Shown one piece after another: positions 7,363 through 17,035 of a DNA stretch of 64,000 bases. The notes beneath the pieces were generated by a model, which saw only the letters and a program-made list of their open reading frames with translations, was not told the origin of the DNA and did not search any database. How positions within the stretch are numbered: the stretch's first letter is position 1; every line of letters starts with the position of its first letter. Origin of the DNA: Streptomyces sp. f51 (GTDB taxonomy: Bacteria; Actinomycetota; Actinomycetes; Streptomycetales; Streptomycetaceae); assembly GCF_037940415.1 (NCBI RefSeq), contig NZ_CP149798.1:496001-560000 (forward strand). The letters run 5' to 3'. Both the position numbers and the translations under genes were made by a program.

Positions 7363-9075
7363 ATGTCCACCACCGGTGTCGCGTCCGCCGAGACGCCCAT
7401 CGACTCACCAGCGCCGTACCGGTGGCGCTGGGCTGCGCTGTTCGTGATCCTCGCGGCCGAGGTGATGGACCTCCTCGACGCCGTCGTCACGAACATCGCC
7501 GGTCCGTCCATGCGGGCCGACCTCGGCGGCGGCGCCTCCACGCTCCAGTGGCTCGCCGCCGCCTACACCCTCTCGATGGCCGTCGGGCTCGTCACCGGAG
7601 GACGGCTCGGCGACATCCACGGGCGCCGCACGATGTTCCTGATCGGGGCGGCCGGCTTCACCCTCGGCTCGCTGCTGTGCGCCGTGTCCGTGTCGCCCGG
7701 CATGCTGATCGGCGCGCGGGTGGTGCAGGGCCTGTTCGGCGCGGTGATGCTGCCGCAGGGCCTCGGCATGATCAAGGAGATGTTCCCGCCGAAGGAGTCC
7801 CAGAAGGCCTTCGGCATGTTCGGCCCGGTCATGGGTCTGTCCGCGGTGTGCGGGCCGATCCTGGCGGGCTGGCTGGTGGACGCCGACTACTTCGGCACCG
7901 GCTGGCGCATGATCTTCCTCATCAACCTGCCGCTGGGCGCGGCGGCGATCCTCGGCGCCGTGCGCTACCTCCCCAGGGGCCGCTCGGACGCCAAGCCGCG
8001 CCTCGACATCCCCGGCATGATCCTGGTCTCCCTGGGCGCGCTGCTCATCATCTTCCCGCTCGTCCAGGGCCGTGAGTACGACTGGCCCGTGTGGACGTTC
8101 CTGATGATGGGCGCCTCCGTCGTCGTCTTCGTCGCCTTCGCGCTCTACGAGTCGCGCCGCAGCAAGGCCGGCCAGGACCCGCTGGTCGTCCCCAGCCTCT
8201 TCCGCAAGCGCGGCTTCAGCGGCGGCATGGTCCTCGGCCTGGTCTTCTTCTCGACCATGCAGGGCTTCATGCTCGTCTTCAACCTGTACACCCAGATCGG
8301 CCTCGGCTACTCGCCGCTCAAGGCGGGCCTGGTGATGGTGCCGTGGTCGGGCGGCATGATCGTCGGCTTCGGCATCGCCCAGGGTGTGGTCAGGTTCGGC
8401 CGGACCGTGCTCCAGGCGGGCGCGCTGGTCATGGCCGTCGGTGTCTTCGGCGTGTGGCTGACCCTGGACCAGGTGGGGTCCGGTGTCGGCCCCTGGCAGC
8501 TCCTGCCGTCGCTGCTCGTCACGGGTATCGGTATGGGCCTGCTCATGGCCCCGTTCTTCGACATCGTGCTCGCCAGCGTGGAGCAGCACGAGACGGGTTC
8601 GGCGTCCGGCACGATGACCGCGGTGCAGCAGCTCGGCGGCGCCTTCGGCGTGGCCATCCTCGGAACCGCGTTCTTCGGTCTGCTGGGCGGCGGGATCGGC
8701 ACCGCCGTCGACCACCGCTCGGACCACCTGCGGGCGCAGCTGACCGCGGCGCACGTCGCACCCGACGCCCAGGACCGCATCGTGGCGGGCCTGCGCACCT
8801 GCACCGCCGACCGCGCCACCGCCAAGGATCCCGAGGCGACCCCGGCGTCCTGCGCCCGCCTGGAGAAGGAGACCCGCTCCGCCGTGACCTCGCCGGAGGC
8901 CGGCGCCCGGGTCCCGGCCGCGCTCCAGGCCACCGCGATGTCGGCCTTCCGGAGCGGTTTCGGCTCCGTCATGCAGACGCTGCTCTGGATCGTCGACGGC
9001 ATGCTGGCCCTGACGTTCCTGCTCGCGTTCCTGCTGCCGCGCCAGGCGCGTCCGGAGGAGTCCGCCGGGCACTGA
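7363..9075 (+). CDS. MFS transporter, DHA2 family (14 TM), multidrug-type efflux
   Basis: A 570-residue inner-membrane protein with about 14 hydrophobic helices, starting at ATG 7363 after CTAGGAG. It shows DHA2-family hallmarks: N-terminal LDAVVTNIAGPSMRADLGG, the loop motif GGRLGDIHGRRTMFLIG (motif A), and VVQGLFGAVMLPQGLGMI (motif C-like). A large hydrophilic loop with RTCTADRATAKDPEATPASC lies near residues 465-520 before the last helix. Such pumps export drugs or toxic metabolites with proton antiport. It is divergent from the TetR gene and governed by the shared operators; a strong hairpin at 9111-9151 ends the transcript. The ligand is unknown. Confidence 0.92.
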   Translation: MSTTGVASAETPIDSPAPYRWRWAALFVILAAEVMDLLDAVVTNIAGPSMRADLGGGASTLQWLAAAYTLSMAVGLVTGGRLGDIHGRRTMFLIGAAGFTLGSLLCAVSVSPGMLIGARVVQGLFGAVMLPQGLGMIKEMFPPKESQKAFGMFGPVMGLSAVCGPILAGWLVDADYFGTGWRMIFLINLPLGAAAILGAVRYLPRGRSDAKPRLDIPGMILVSLGALLIIFPLVQGREYDWPVWTFLMMGASVVVFVAFALYESRRSKAGQDPLVVPSLFRKRGFSGGMVLGLVFFSTMQGFMLVFNLYTQIGLGYSPLKAGLVMVPWSGGMIVGFGIAQGVVRFGRTVLQAGALVMAVGVFGVWLTLDQVGSGVGPWQLLPSLLVTGIGMGLLMAPFFDIVLASVEQHETGSASGTMTAVQQLGGAFGVAILGTAFFGLLGGGIGTAVDHRSDHLRAQLTAAHVAPDAQDRIVAGLRTCTADRATAKDPEATPASCARLEKETRSAVTSPEAGARVPAALQATAMSAFRSGFGSVMQTLLWIVDGMLALTFLLAFLLPRQARPEESAGH

Positions 9076-9110
9076 CGGCTTCGGTTCGGGCCGCGCCGGC
9101 ACCGGCGGGA

Positions 9111-9151
9111 GGGACGGCCGGGCACCTTCTCGGAGGGTGCCCGGCCGTCCC
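9111..9151 (+). terminator. Hairpin terminator after the MFS gene
   Basis: A perfect 16-base stem (9111-9126 with 9136-9151) and 9-base loop, followed by CTTT. It lies 36 bases after the transporter stop codon. Confidence 0.8.
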
Positions 9152-9376
9152 CTTTCCGCGTGCGGGCCGACACCCCGGGCAGGTCGTGGCGGGGCGCGAC
9201 GCGTACCGTGCAGGCGGGTGCGGCGCGCCCGGGACGACGCAACGCGGAACCCCGGTCACCCGGTGCGTCGCCCCGCGGTACCGCTCACCCGGCGGCCCCG
9301 CCGTCACCGCCGCCCGCCCCGATTCGCCCTGTCACCACCCCCCGTACCCCCGCACCGCCCCGGAAGGACGAGCCCC

Positions 9377-10489
9377 GTGCTGACGTCGTACGCAGCCCAT
9401 TTCGACACCCCCGCCGGGTACCTCGACTTCGCGCGGTTCGGTCCCCCGTCGCGGGACGCCGTGGCCGCCACCGCGCGTGCCATGGAGGAGTCCGGGCGCG
9501 CCGATCACACCACCGTGGACGGCCTGATGCGCGCGGAATCGCTCGCACGGGACACGGCCGCGCGGCTCGCGGGCACCGACAGCGAGCACACCGTGCTGCT
9601 CCCCAACGCCTCCACCGGTCTGTTCCACGCGGCCCTCGGAATCCGGACGGGCGTGGTCCTCACCCCGCGCACGGACTTCCCGGCGAACCACTACCCGTGG
9701 CGCCGGACCGCCGAGCTGGGCCGGGCCACGCCCCGCTGGCTGGATCCGGTGCCCGGTGGCGGGGTCACCCCGGATCTGGTCCGTGCCGCTCTGACGGACG
9801 ACGTCGTCGCGGTGTCCGTCAGCGCCGTGGACTTCCGCACCGGATTCCGTACCGATCTGGCGGCCCTGCGCGAGGCGATCGGACCCGACCGGCTGCTGAT
9901 CGTGGACGCGATCCAGGCGTTCGGCGTGGCCACGATGGACTGGGACGCGGCCGACGTGGTGGTGGCGGGCGGCCAGAAATGGCTGCGGGCCGGCTGGGCG
10001 ACCGGTTTCGCGGCGCTGTCGGACCGGGCGCTGGAGTCGCTGGAGCCGGTCCTCACCGGCTGGACGGGAGTCGAGAACGTCGGTCTCTTCGACGGAGCCG
10101 AACACCCGCCCGCCGCGGACGCGCGACGATGGTCGATCACCCATCTCAGCCCGGTCACGGCCGCCGCGTTCGCGTCCGCGCTGGATCTGGTCGAACGGCA
10201 CACGGTCGCGGCGATCGAGGCCGCCGTCGCCGAGCGGATCGCCGAACTCACCGTGACGGTCGAGGAACACGGCGGCCGTGTCCTCTCCCCCGCCGACCCG
10301 GCACGCCGCGCCGGCATCCTGTCCTTCACACTGCCGGACCACGACCCGGCCGTGGTCGCGAAGGCCCTGCACGCCGAGGGAGTGACCCCGACGGTCCGCG
10401 CGGACTCCCTCCGCTTCTCCCCGCACGCCTCGACCCCGCCCGAGGCTTCGGAGCGGGTCGCGGCGGCCCTGTCGTCGCTGGGGAACTGA
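9377..10489 (+). CDS. Class V aminotransferase-fold PLP enzyme
   Basis: A 370-residue cytoplasmic enzyme starting at GTG 9377, preceded by GGAAGGA nine bases upstream; the in-frame extension upstream of 9377 has no coding character. Features of the NifS/isopenicillin N epimerase-like class V fold are clear: LLPNASTGLFHAALG (~74-88, phosphate-binding loop), SVSAVDFRTGFRTDLAAL (~147-164), LLIVDAIQAFG (~173-183, PLP-ring Asp177) and VVVAGGQKWLRAG with Lys201 as the Schiff-base lysine. The C-terminal small domain ends with VRADSLRFSPHASTPPE. Substrate is not evident; related proteins are annotated only as 'aminotransferase class V-fold'. It converges with a LysR gene and has no obvious partner. 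Confidence 0.85.
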   Translation: MLTSYAAHFDTPAGYLDFARFGPPSRDAVAATARAMEESGRADHTTVDGLMRAESLARDTAARLAGTDSEHTVLLPNASTGLFHAALGIRTGVVLTPRTDFPANHYPWRRTAELGRATPRWLDPVPGGGVTPDLVRAALTDDVVAVSVSAVDFRTGFRTDLAALREAIGPDRLLIVDAIQAFGVATMDWDAADVVVAGGQKWLRAGWATGFAALSDRALESLEPVLTGWTGVENVGLFDGAEHPPAADARRWSITHLSPVTAAAFASALDLVERHTVAAIEAAVAERIAELTVTVEEHGGRVLSPADPARRAGILSFTLPDHDPAVVAKALHAEGVTPTVRADSLRFSPHASTPPEASERVAAALSSLGN

Positions 10490-10530
10490 AGCCCTTCGGC
10501 CCAGGACACGGGACACCGGGGAGGTACCTC

Positions 10531-11439
10531 TCAGTCGGCGAGTTCGGCGGCTCGGCGGCGGAGTGCGTGCAGCACGGCGTCGACCGGTGGGGCGGTGGGG
10601 CCGGGAAGCCGTACGAGGCTGACGCGGCGCCGCTCTTCGGGCAGGTCGGCCACCGTGACGAGCCGGACGCCGGGTGGGAGCACGGACCTCAGCGTGGCGG
10701 GGACCGTCGTGACACCGGCCCCGGCCGCGACCAGGTGCAGTTTCGTCAGCCAGTCGCGGCCGGCGTGGTGGACCCGGAGCCGCCCGGGCAGCCCCGGCCA
10801 GACGCCGAGCAACGGCTCGCCCCTGCCGGACGGGGCGGCGATCCACGTCTCGTCGGCGAGTTCCCCGGCCGCGGCCTCGCCCCGGCCGGCGAAGCGGCCG
10901 TCGGCCGGCACCGCCACGACCAGACGGTCCTCCAGCAGCGGTTCGGTATGGAGGGGCGGATCGTCGGTGTCGGGAGAGCGGTGCGGTGGCCGCGAGGCCA
11001 GCAGGGCCAGGTCGAGGGCACCGGCGCGCAGGGCCCTCACCAGGGACGGCGTGGTTCCCTCCCTGGTGGAGAACTGGAGGCGGGGGCGCTCCCGGCGCAG
11101 GGTCGCCAGCGCGTGGGCCACCAGCACCGGTCCCGCGGCGGGGATGTGGCCGAGCCGCACCCGGCCCGAGTCGTCGCGCGCGCCGCGCAGTTCGCGATCG
11201 GCCGCGTCCAGCGCGTCGAGCGCGGTCACGGCGTGGCGGAGCAGGGCCCGGCCCTCGGCGGTCAGGCGCACACCGCCCGGAAAGCGGTCGAACAGGCGGA
11301 CGCCGGCGGCCTGTTCCAGGCCGGCCACCTGCCGGGAGACCGCCGACTGCGTGTAGCCCAACTCCTGGGCCGCCGCCGTGAAAGTGCCCCGCTCGGCCAC
11401 CTCGCGGAGCACCCGGAGGCCGACCACCGTGACGTCCAT
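10531..11439 (-). CDS. LysR-family transcriptional regulator
   Basis: A 302-residue regulator from ATG 11439. The N-terminal winged HTH is textbook (LRVLREVAERGTFTAAAQEL then GYTQSAVSRQVAGLE, residues ~8-45), followed by a periplasmic-binding-like effector domain (~90-300) with VRLGHIPAAGPVLVAHAL and a conserved AGAGVTTVPATL loop. It is divergent from a small tautomerase gene with a 119-base gap containing a perfect inverted repeat, so the tautomerase is the likely target. Effector unknown. Confidence 0.9.
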   Translation of the reverse strand: MDVTVVGLRVLREVAERGTFTAAAQELGYTQSAVSRQVAGLEQAAGVRLFDRFPGGVRLTAEGRALLRHAVTALDALDAADRELRGARDDSGRVRLGHIPAAGPVLVAHALATLRRERPRLQFSTREGTTPSLVRALRAGALDLALLASRPPHRSPDTDDPPLHTEPLLEDRLVVAVPADGRFAGRGEAAAGELADETWIAAPSGRGEPLLGVWPGLPGRLRVHHAGRDWLTKLHLVAAGAGVTTVPATLRSVLPPGVRLVTVADLPEERRRVSLVRLPGPTAPPVDAVLHALRRRAAELAD

Positions 11440-11457
11440 GAGCAGCGAGCATATCCA

Positions 11458-11485
11458 CCATGCGTGACATTCGTTGGCCGCATGG
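11458..11485. promoter_or_regulatory. Inverted repeat between lysR and tautomerase genes
   Basis: CCATGCG (11458-11464) and CGCATGG (11479-11485) form a perfect 7-base dyad around a 14-base centre, 19 bases before the LysR start. The position and dyad form suit a LysR recognition/activation site; the assignment is by position only. Confidence 0.45.
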
Positions 11486-11558
11486 CCACGGGCGCTCCTA
11501 GCGTTGCCGGCATGAGCGAGGAACCCTCCCCGAAGTCACCGGAGCAGCAGGGGGCATC

Positions 11559-11981
11559 ATGCCGCTGATCACCGTCCACCTCCGCCGGGGCACCACTCCC
11601 GAGTACCGGCGTGACGTCTCGACCGCCCTGCACAAGGCCATGGTCGACGTCCTGAAGATCCCCGAGGACGATCAGTTCCACGTCTTCCACGAGGTGACGC
11701 CCGACAACTTCGTCATACAGCCGGTCGTGTTCGGCCTGCCGCGAGGCGAGCGGGCCATGTTCATCCAGCTGGCGTTCAACGAACGGAGCGCCGAGCGGAA
11801 GAACGAGCTGTTCCGTGCCATCGTCGACAACCTCCGACGGTTCGCGGGCGTCCCCGAGGAGGACGTCATGATCGTGGTGTTCGAGACGGCCCGCGAGAAC
11901 TGGTGGGCCGCCGGCCGCGTGGTCGACCCCGACACCGGTTACGACGCCCGCATGACCGACGTCGGACGCGATTCACTCTGA
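11559..11981 (+). CDS. Tautomerase-superfamily protein
   Basis: A 140-residue protein beginning MPLITVHLRRGTTPEYRRDV at ATG 11559 after an AGGGGG site. Removal of Met exposes Pro1, the catalytic base of the 4-oxalocrotonate tautomerase/MIF superfamily. Two beta-alpha-beta units are visible, the second starting RAMFIQLAFNERSAERKN and ending in PEEDVMIVVFETARENWW. At 140 residues it is about twice the size of 4-OT monomers, consistent with fused-repeat members. It is divergent from lysR and followed by a VOC gene 100 bases downstream. A role in modifying a keto acid or aromatic catabolite is possible but unproven. Confidence 0.82.
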   Translation: MPLITVHLRRGTTPEYRRDVSTALHKAMVDVLKIPEDDQFHVFHEVTPDNFVIQPVVFGLPRGERAMFIQLAFNERSAERKNELFRAIVDNLRRFAGVPEEDVMIVVFETARENWWAAGRVVDPDTGYDARMTDVGRDSL

Positions 11982-12081
11982 GTGACGTGCTCGGCCTTCC
12001 CCCGGCGGGGTGGCTCCAGCGATGAGTTCAGCGGCCTCGGACGGTCTACCCACCGACACGACCGTTCTCGACAGGAGTGCC

Positions 12082-12450
12082 ATGTCCACCATCCAGCCGG
12101 TGATCCTGACCGCCCACCACGACGTTCTGCTCGGCTTCTACACGAAACTGTTCGGCGCAGAAGAGATCTTCCGGGTCCCGGAGGAGGGCCCCGTCTTCTA
12201 CGTCGGTCTGCGCATCGGCGACACCGACCTCGGGCTCGTGGCCAAGGAGGAAGCGGGGACCGCGGCGGCGCCGCGGATGCTGCTCAGCATCGCCGTCGAC
12301 GACGTCGACGAGGCGCTCGGCCGGGTGACCGCGCTCGGCGGCTCGGTCACCGGCGGCCCGAACGACATGCCGTGGGGGCAGCGCGTCGCCCATGTCCAGG
12401 ACCCCGACGGCAACCCGGTGAACCTGACCCAGCCGATCCCGGCCGGGTGA
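12082..12450 (+). CDS. VOC-family (glyoxalase/bleomycin-resistance fold) protein
   Basis: A 122-residue protein starting at ATG 12082 with AGGAG at -10; an upstream in-frame ATG at 12010 lacks a ribosome site. It has the paired beta-alpha-beta3 pattern of the vicinal oxygen chelate fold: an N-terminal half with LGFYTKLFGAEEIFRVPEEG and a C-terminal half with DDVDEALGRVTALGGSVTGG and VAHVQDPDGNPVNLTQP. The metal ligands typical of glyoxalase I are only partly identifiable, so antibiotic binding, dioxygenase or isomerase roles cannot be distinguished. It may share a transcript with the upstream tautomerase. Confidence 0.85.
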   Translation: MSTIQPVILTAHHDVLLGFYTKLFGAEEIFRVPEEGPVFYVGLRIGDTDLGLVAKEEAGTAAAPRMLLSIAVDDVDEALGRVTALGGSVTGGPNDMPWGQRVAHVQDPDGNPVNLTQPIPAG

Positions 12451-12521
12451 CGCCGACGGCGTCTCCCGGCCGGGTGGCGCCGACGGCGTCGGAAGGGGTC
12501 ACCCCGGTCGGGAGCCGACCC

Positions 12522-13430
12522 CTACGACCGCCGGTCGCGTGCCTCGGGAGCGGCCGCCGGGCGTTCGGCGGGCCGGGGTGCGCTCATGTCGAGGAGGAGC
12601 AGGGCGTCGTGGTCGGGGCTCCCGGGTTCGGCGGTGTAGACGCCGATTCGCTGGCCCGGGGTGCCCTCGACATGCAGGGACTGCGAGGTGAGGGTGACCG
12701 TTCCGACCTGCGGGTGCTGGAAGATCTTCTGTGTGGGCTTGCGGCCGGTGACCTCGTAGCGTTCCCACAGGCCCGCGAAGTCCGGGCTCTTCAGGAGCAG
12801 TTCACCGACGAGGTGGGTGAGGTCGGGGGCGTCGGGGGCGGTGCCGGCGACGGCGCGCAGCCGGGCGACGCAGCCGGTGATCTGGCGGTCCCAGTCCGGG
12901 AACAGGTCACGTGCCGCCGGGTGGAGGAAGAGGTAGCGGGCGAGGTTGCGGTGCTTGAGCGGCCAGTCCTCCAGGCCCGCGTACAGGGCGAGGCCGCCGG
13001 GGTTCCAGGCCAGCACGTCCATGCTGCGGCTGATCACGTAGGCGGGGTTGGGGCGCAGTGACTCCAGCAGCAGCTTCAGATGGGGGCGCACGGTGCGGCT
13101 CGGCGCCGGGGGCGGTTCGGGTGCGTAGCGGGCCGCGCGGGCGGCGAGTTCGCGCAGGTGCTGGTGTTCCTGGTCGTCCATGCGCAGGGCACGGGCGAGG
13201 GAGTCGAGGACGGCGGGGCTGGGGCGGGTCTCCTTGCCGCGCTCCAGGCGTACGTAGTAGTCGATGCTGATGCCGGCGAGGGTGGCCAGTTCCTCGCGGC
13301 GCAGACCGGGGGTGCGGCGGATCCCGGCGCCGACGGTGAGGCCGACGTGTTCGGGGCTGGTCTGGTTGCGGCGGGCGCGCAGGTAGCGGCCCAGCTCGGC
13401 GCCCTCGCCGTGCGCGCTCTCGGTTGCCAT
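12522..13430 (-). CDS. XRE-family regulator with MmyB-like ligand domain
   Basis: A 302-residue regulator from ATG 13430. The N-terminal HTH_31/XRE domain (LGRYLRARRNQTSPEHVGL ... TPGLRREELATLAGISIDYY, ~12-60) is followed by the MmyB-like PAS-type ligand-binding domain (~105-270) with DVLAWNPGGLALYAGLEDWP and NLARYLFLHPAARDLFPDW. This architecture is abundant in Streptomyces and normally regulates an adjacent oxidoreductase. Here it faces two aldo/keto reductase genes across 210 bases, which are the probable targets. A short hairpin near 12493-12522 may separate it from the convergent VOC gene. Confidence 0.88.
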   Translation of the reverse strand: MATESAHGEGAELGRYLRARRNQTSPEHVGLTVGAGIRRTPGLRREELATLAGISIDYYVRLERGKETRPSPAVLDSLARALRMDDQEHQHLRELAARAARYAPEPPPAPSRTVRPHLKLLLESLRPNPAYVISRSMDVLAWNPGGLALYAGLEDWPLKHRNLARYLFLHPAARDLFPDWDRQITGCVARLRAVAGTAPDAPDLTHLVGELLLKSPDFAGLWERYEVTGRKPTQKIFQHPQVGTVTLTSQSLHVEGTPGQRIGVYTAEPGSPDHDALLLLDMSAPRPAERPAAAPEARDRRS

Positions 13431-13640
13431 GACCCCAGTCTCACCCGCCGGGCACCCGTCGCGCGGGCGGGAGGGGGGCCCTGTCATGACCCCTGAAGAG
13501 CCCGCCCTGCCACATCGGACCGATCCGGGCCAAGGTGAATCAGGAAGACGCCGCCCGCCCGCCGATGTCCGGCCGACACGACCTGTCGGGCCGGGCGACG
13601 GTGGGAGGGCGGTTACCACCTTGGATCGGAAGAGGGCGAG

Positions 13641-14650
<1,010 letters not shown>

Positions 14651-14658
14651 TCACGCTC

Positions 14659-15510
14659 ATGCAGACCGTCACCCTCAACAACGGCGTCGAGATGCCGCTC
14701 CTCGGCTTCGGCGTCTACCAGATCCCCGCCGAGGACACCGAACGTGCCGTCTCCGAGGCGCTGGCCGCCGGCTACCGCCTGCTCGACACCGCCGCCGCGT
14801 ACGGCAACGAGGAAGCCGTAGGCCGGGCCATCAGGTCCAGCGGCGTCGCCCGCGCGGACCTGTTCGTCACCACCAAGCTGTGGGTCCAGGACGCCCCCGC
14901 CGAGGACAACGCGAGGCGCGCGTTCGAGAAGTCCCTGACCAGGCTGGGCCTGGACCACCTCGACCTGTATCTGATGCACCAGCCCTTCGGCGACGTATAC
15001 GGCCAGTGGCGGGCCATGGAAGCCCTCAATCGCGAGGGCGCGGCGAAGGCGATCGGCGTCGCCAACTTCTCTCCCGACCGGCTGATCGACCTGATCGTCA
15101 ACAACGAGATCACCCCGCAGGTCAACCAGATCGAGACCCACCCCTTCTTCCAGCGTGCCGGCTACCAGGACCTCATGCGGGAGCACGGCGTGCAGATCCA
15201 GTCCTGGGGCGGCTTCGCCGAGGGCAGGAACGACCTGTTCGCCAACCCTCTGCTGACCGAGATCGGCAAGGAGTACGGCAGGTCGGTCGCCCAGGTCGTG
15301 CTGCGCTGGCTCACCCAACGCGGCGTCGTCGCGATCCCCAAGTCCGTACGCGCCGAGCGCATGGCCGAGAACATCGACGTCTTCGACTTCCGGCTCACGG
15401 ACGAGCAGATGACCCGGATCGCGACGCTCGACACGGGCGGCTCCTTGTTCTTCGACCACCACGATCCCGAGATCGTCACCTGGCTGGCGGGACGCCGCCT
15501 GGACGCCTGA
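14659..15510 (+). CDS. Aldo/keto reductase (AKR5-like, 2,5-diketogluconate reductase type)
   Basis: A 283-residue reductase starting at ATG 14659, preceded by GAAGGA; an in-frame ATG at 14575 lies inside the previous gene. It has the short AKR5 profile: [12 protein letters not shown], catalytic Asp/Tyr in [18 protein letters not shown] (~44-55), Lys in FVTTKLWVQ (~75), His in [12 protein letters not shown] (~105) and the nucleotide-binding [15 protein letters not shown] near 230. These enzymes reduce small aldehydes and ketones with NADPH. It follows the first AKR closely in the same direction and is probably co-regulated by the XRE protein. Confidence 0.93.
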   Translation: MQTVTLNNGVEMPLLGFGVYQIPAEDTERAVSEALAAGYRLLDTAAAYGNEEAVGRAIRSSGVARADLFVTTKLWVQDAPAEDNARRAFEKSLTRLGLDHLDLYLMHQPFGDVYGQWRAMEALNREGAAKAIGVANFSPDRLIDLIVNNEITPQVNQIETHPFFQRAGYQDLMREHGVQIQSWGGFAEGRNDLFANPLLTEIGKEYGRSVAQVVLRWLTQRGVVAIPKSVRAERMAENIDVFDFRLTDEQMTRIATLDTGGSLFFDHHDPEIVTWLAGRRLDA

Positions 15511-15622
15511 CCCGACCCCGGATCCCTCGCGAAGGGCCGACCGGTGAAGGAGCCGAACCGGTCCGGTGATCCGCCGGGGGAAGATGGGGGTGACATGACG
15601 GAACGCGAGGTCAGGAGCTTCC

Positions 15623-15964
15623 ATGGGGTCGAAGCGGGTTCACCAGCCGCGGGAGGACGCGGAGTTCGAGTTCATCCTCGGGATGAGCGACGTCCCGGTC
15701 CTCGCCTACTTCACCGGGACATGGCCCAAGGCGATCGAGCCCTGCCGGGCGATGGACCTCGTCGTGGGTGACATCGCCGACGAGTACACCGGCCGTCTGA
15801 CGGCCGTCCGTGCCGACATCACACGCTGTCCGGCCGCGACCACGCGCTACAGGATCACCGGAGCCCCGTCCTACGTCCTGCTGAAGGCGGGAGAGGCGGT
15901 GGCACAGGGCACGGGACCCATGTCCACGGCCGAGGTACGGACGTTCCTGGACGGCCACCTCTGA
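15623..15964 (+). CDS. Thioredoxin-fold protein with altered active site
   Basis: A 113-residue cytoplasmic protein from ATG 15623 with AGGAG at -10. Thioredoxin landmarks are present: strand VPVLAYFTGTW, a helix with CRAMDLVVGDIADEY, LTAVRADITRCPAATTRYRI, and the cis-Pro loop ITGAPSYVLLKAGEAV. The usual WCGPC redox centre is replaced by WPKAIEPC, leaving one cysteine and a longer loop, so disulfide exchange by the normal two-cysteine mechanism is not possible. It may be a redox-inactive binding protein or a monothiol variant. It follows the AKR pair after 112 bases and is ended by a strong hairpin. Confidence 0.75.
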   Translation: MGSKRVHQPREDAEFEFILGMSDVPVLAYFTGTWPKAIEPCRAMDLVVGDIADEYTGRLTAVRADITRCPAATTRYRITGAPSYVLLKAGEAVAQGTGPMSTAEVRTFLDGHL

Positions 15965-15983
15965 CCGGGCGTACGAGGAAGGC

Positions 15984-16024
15984 CTGCCGGCCCGCGGCGG
16001 TGTCCCGTCGCCGCGGGCCGGCAG
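15984..16024. terminator. Bidirectional hairpin terminator
   Basis: A perfect 16-base stem (15984-15999 with 16009-16024) and 9-base loop between the convergent thioredoxin-like and GH114 genes, so it can serve both. Confidence 0.8.
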
Positions 16025-16046
16025 CCGACTCGGTCCGGATCGCGGT

Positions 16047-16862
16047 CTAGCAGGTCTTGCGCACGTAACCGCTGCTTCCCGCCGGTCTGACGTCCACGTC
16101 GCGCTGCACGATGCTCAGCGTGCCACCCCATCCGTTGCAGGCCTTGGTCCTGCCGGAGTTGGTGTACTCGATCACGATCACGTTGTTCCCGAAGGCGCTG
16201 GTGTAGTCGCCGCACTCGTCGTACTGGCCGCACTCCTCGGCCACGGCGAAGTCCAGACCGTTGGCGGTGTGGTTGCCCGCCAGCTCGGGAGTGTTCTTCT
16301 GGGCGATGGCGAGACCGTCCGCGTGGGCGCGGGCGGACAGCAGCTTGATGAACGCCTGCGCGTTGGCGGCCGTCAGCCGATTCCCCGAACGGGTGTAGCT
16401 GTCGTAGTTGTCGGGCTCGATCGCCTGGAAGCCCTTGGTCCTGCAACTGTCGATCAGGGTCCCGATCTTGGCGGCGATCCGCTGACGCTTGGCGTCGGTG
16501 CCGACGTCGAGGAAGGCCTCGCCCCAGTCCGTGTCGTAGACGACCTTGCCGGACGCGTCCCGCAGCAGCAGGTCGGCGTCCCACTCGTTCTCGGCGCCCG
16601 GCTGCGCCTGGAAGGCGTTGACGTAGCAGATGTTGTACAGGCCGGCCGCCGGGGAGGCGGCGTTGTCCCGGGTGACGACCTTCACCCCGGCCGGCGGGGT
16701 GTAGGCACCGCCGATCTGATAGTCGAAGCCGGCGTGGGCGGGCGGCAGGGGCACCGATGCGGCCCGCGCGGTGGCCGTCGGGGCGACCAGAGCACCGACC
16801 AGCGCCGCCGCGCCCACGACGGCGCCCATCAACGTATGGGAGGGAGTACTGAATTGGCCCAT
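16047..16862 (-). CDS. Secreted GH114-type endo-alpha-1,4-polygalactosaminidase-like protein
   Basis: A 271-residue exported protein. ATG 16862 follows a GGGAG site and gives a signal peptide MGQFSTPSHTLMGAVVGAAA ... ATARAA. The mature part is the TM1410/GH114 barrel: FDYQIGGAYTPPAGVKVVTRD, YNICYVNAFQAQPG, KGFQAIEPDNYDSY (likely catalytic acidic residues), LAIAQKNTPE, FAVAEECGQYDECGDY and VIVIEYTN. The family hydrolyses galactosaminoglycan-like polymers of fungal or bacterial origin. The gene is monocistronic and converges with the thioredoxin-like gene through a shared hairpin. Confidence 0.85.
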   Translation of the reverse strand: MGQFSTPSHTLMGAVVGAAALVGALVAPTATARAASVPLPPAHAGFDYQIGGAYTPPAGVKVVTRDNAASPAAGLYNICYVNAFQAQPGAENEWDADLLLRDASGKVVYDTDWGEAFLDVGTDAKRQRIAAKIGTLIDSCRTKGFQAIEPDNYDSYTRSGNRLTAANAQAFIKLLSARAHADGLAIAQKNTPELAGNHTANGLDFAVAEECGQYDECGDYTSAFGNNVIVIEYTNSGRTKACNGWGGTLSIVQRDVDVRPAGSSGYVRKTC

Positions 16863-17035
16863 GTGAATGAGCTCCCAGGGGGAAGAGGGCACGTCCCCGC
16901 CTCGGACGCGTCAGAACGTCCTGGCGACTTGGGCCGGGCTCGTGGCGCGGGGCCTGCATACCGGCTGGGCGTGCCTCTGAACCCGGAGCACGGCTCCGGT
17001 GTTGTCCGGGAGTAAAGCGAGTGCCCGTGAAGATG

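Noticed and set aside
12441..12494. Tandem 27-bp GGCCGGGTGRCGCCGACGGC repeat after the VOC gene as a regulatory element
   Set aside because: Two copies lie between convergent genes; it is more likely part of a terminator or simple duplication.
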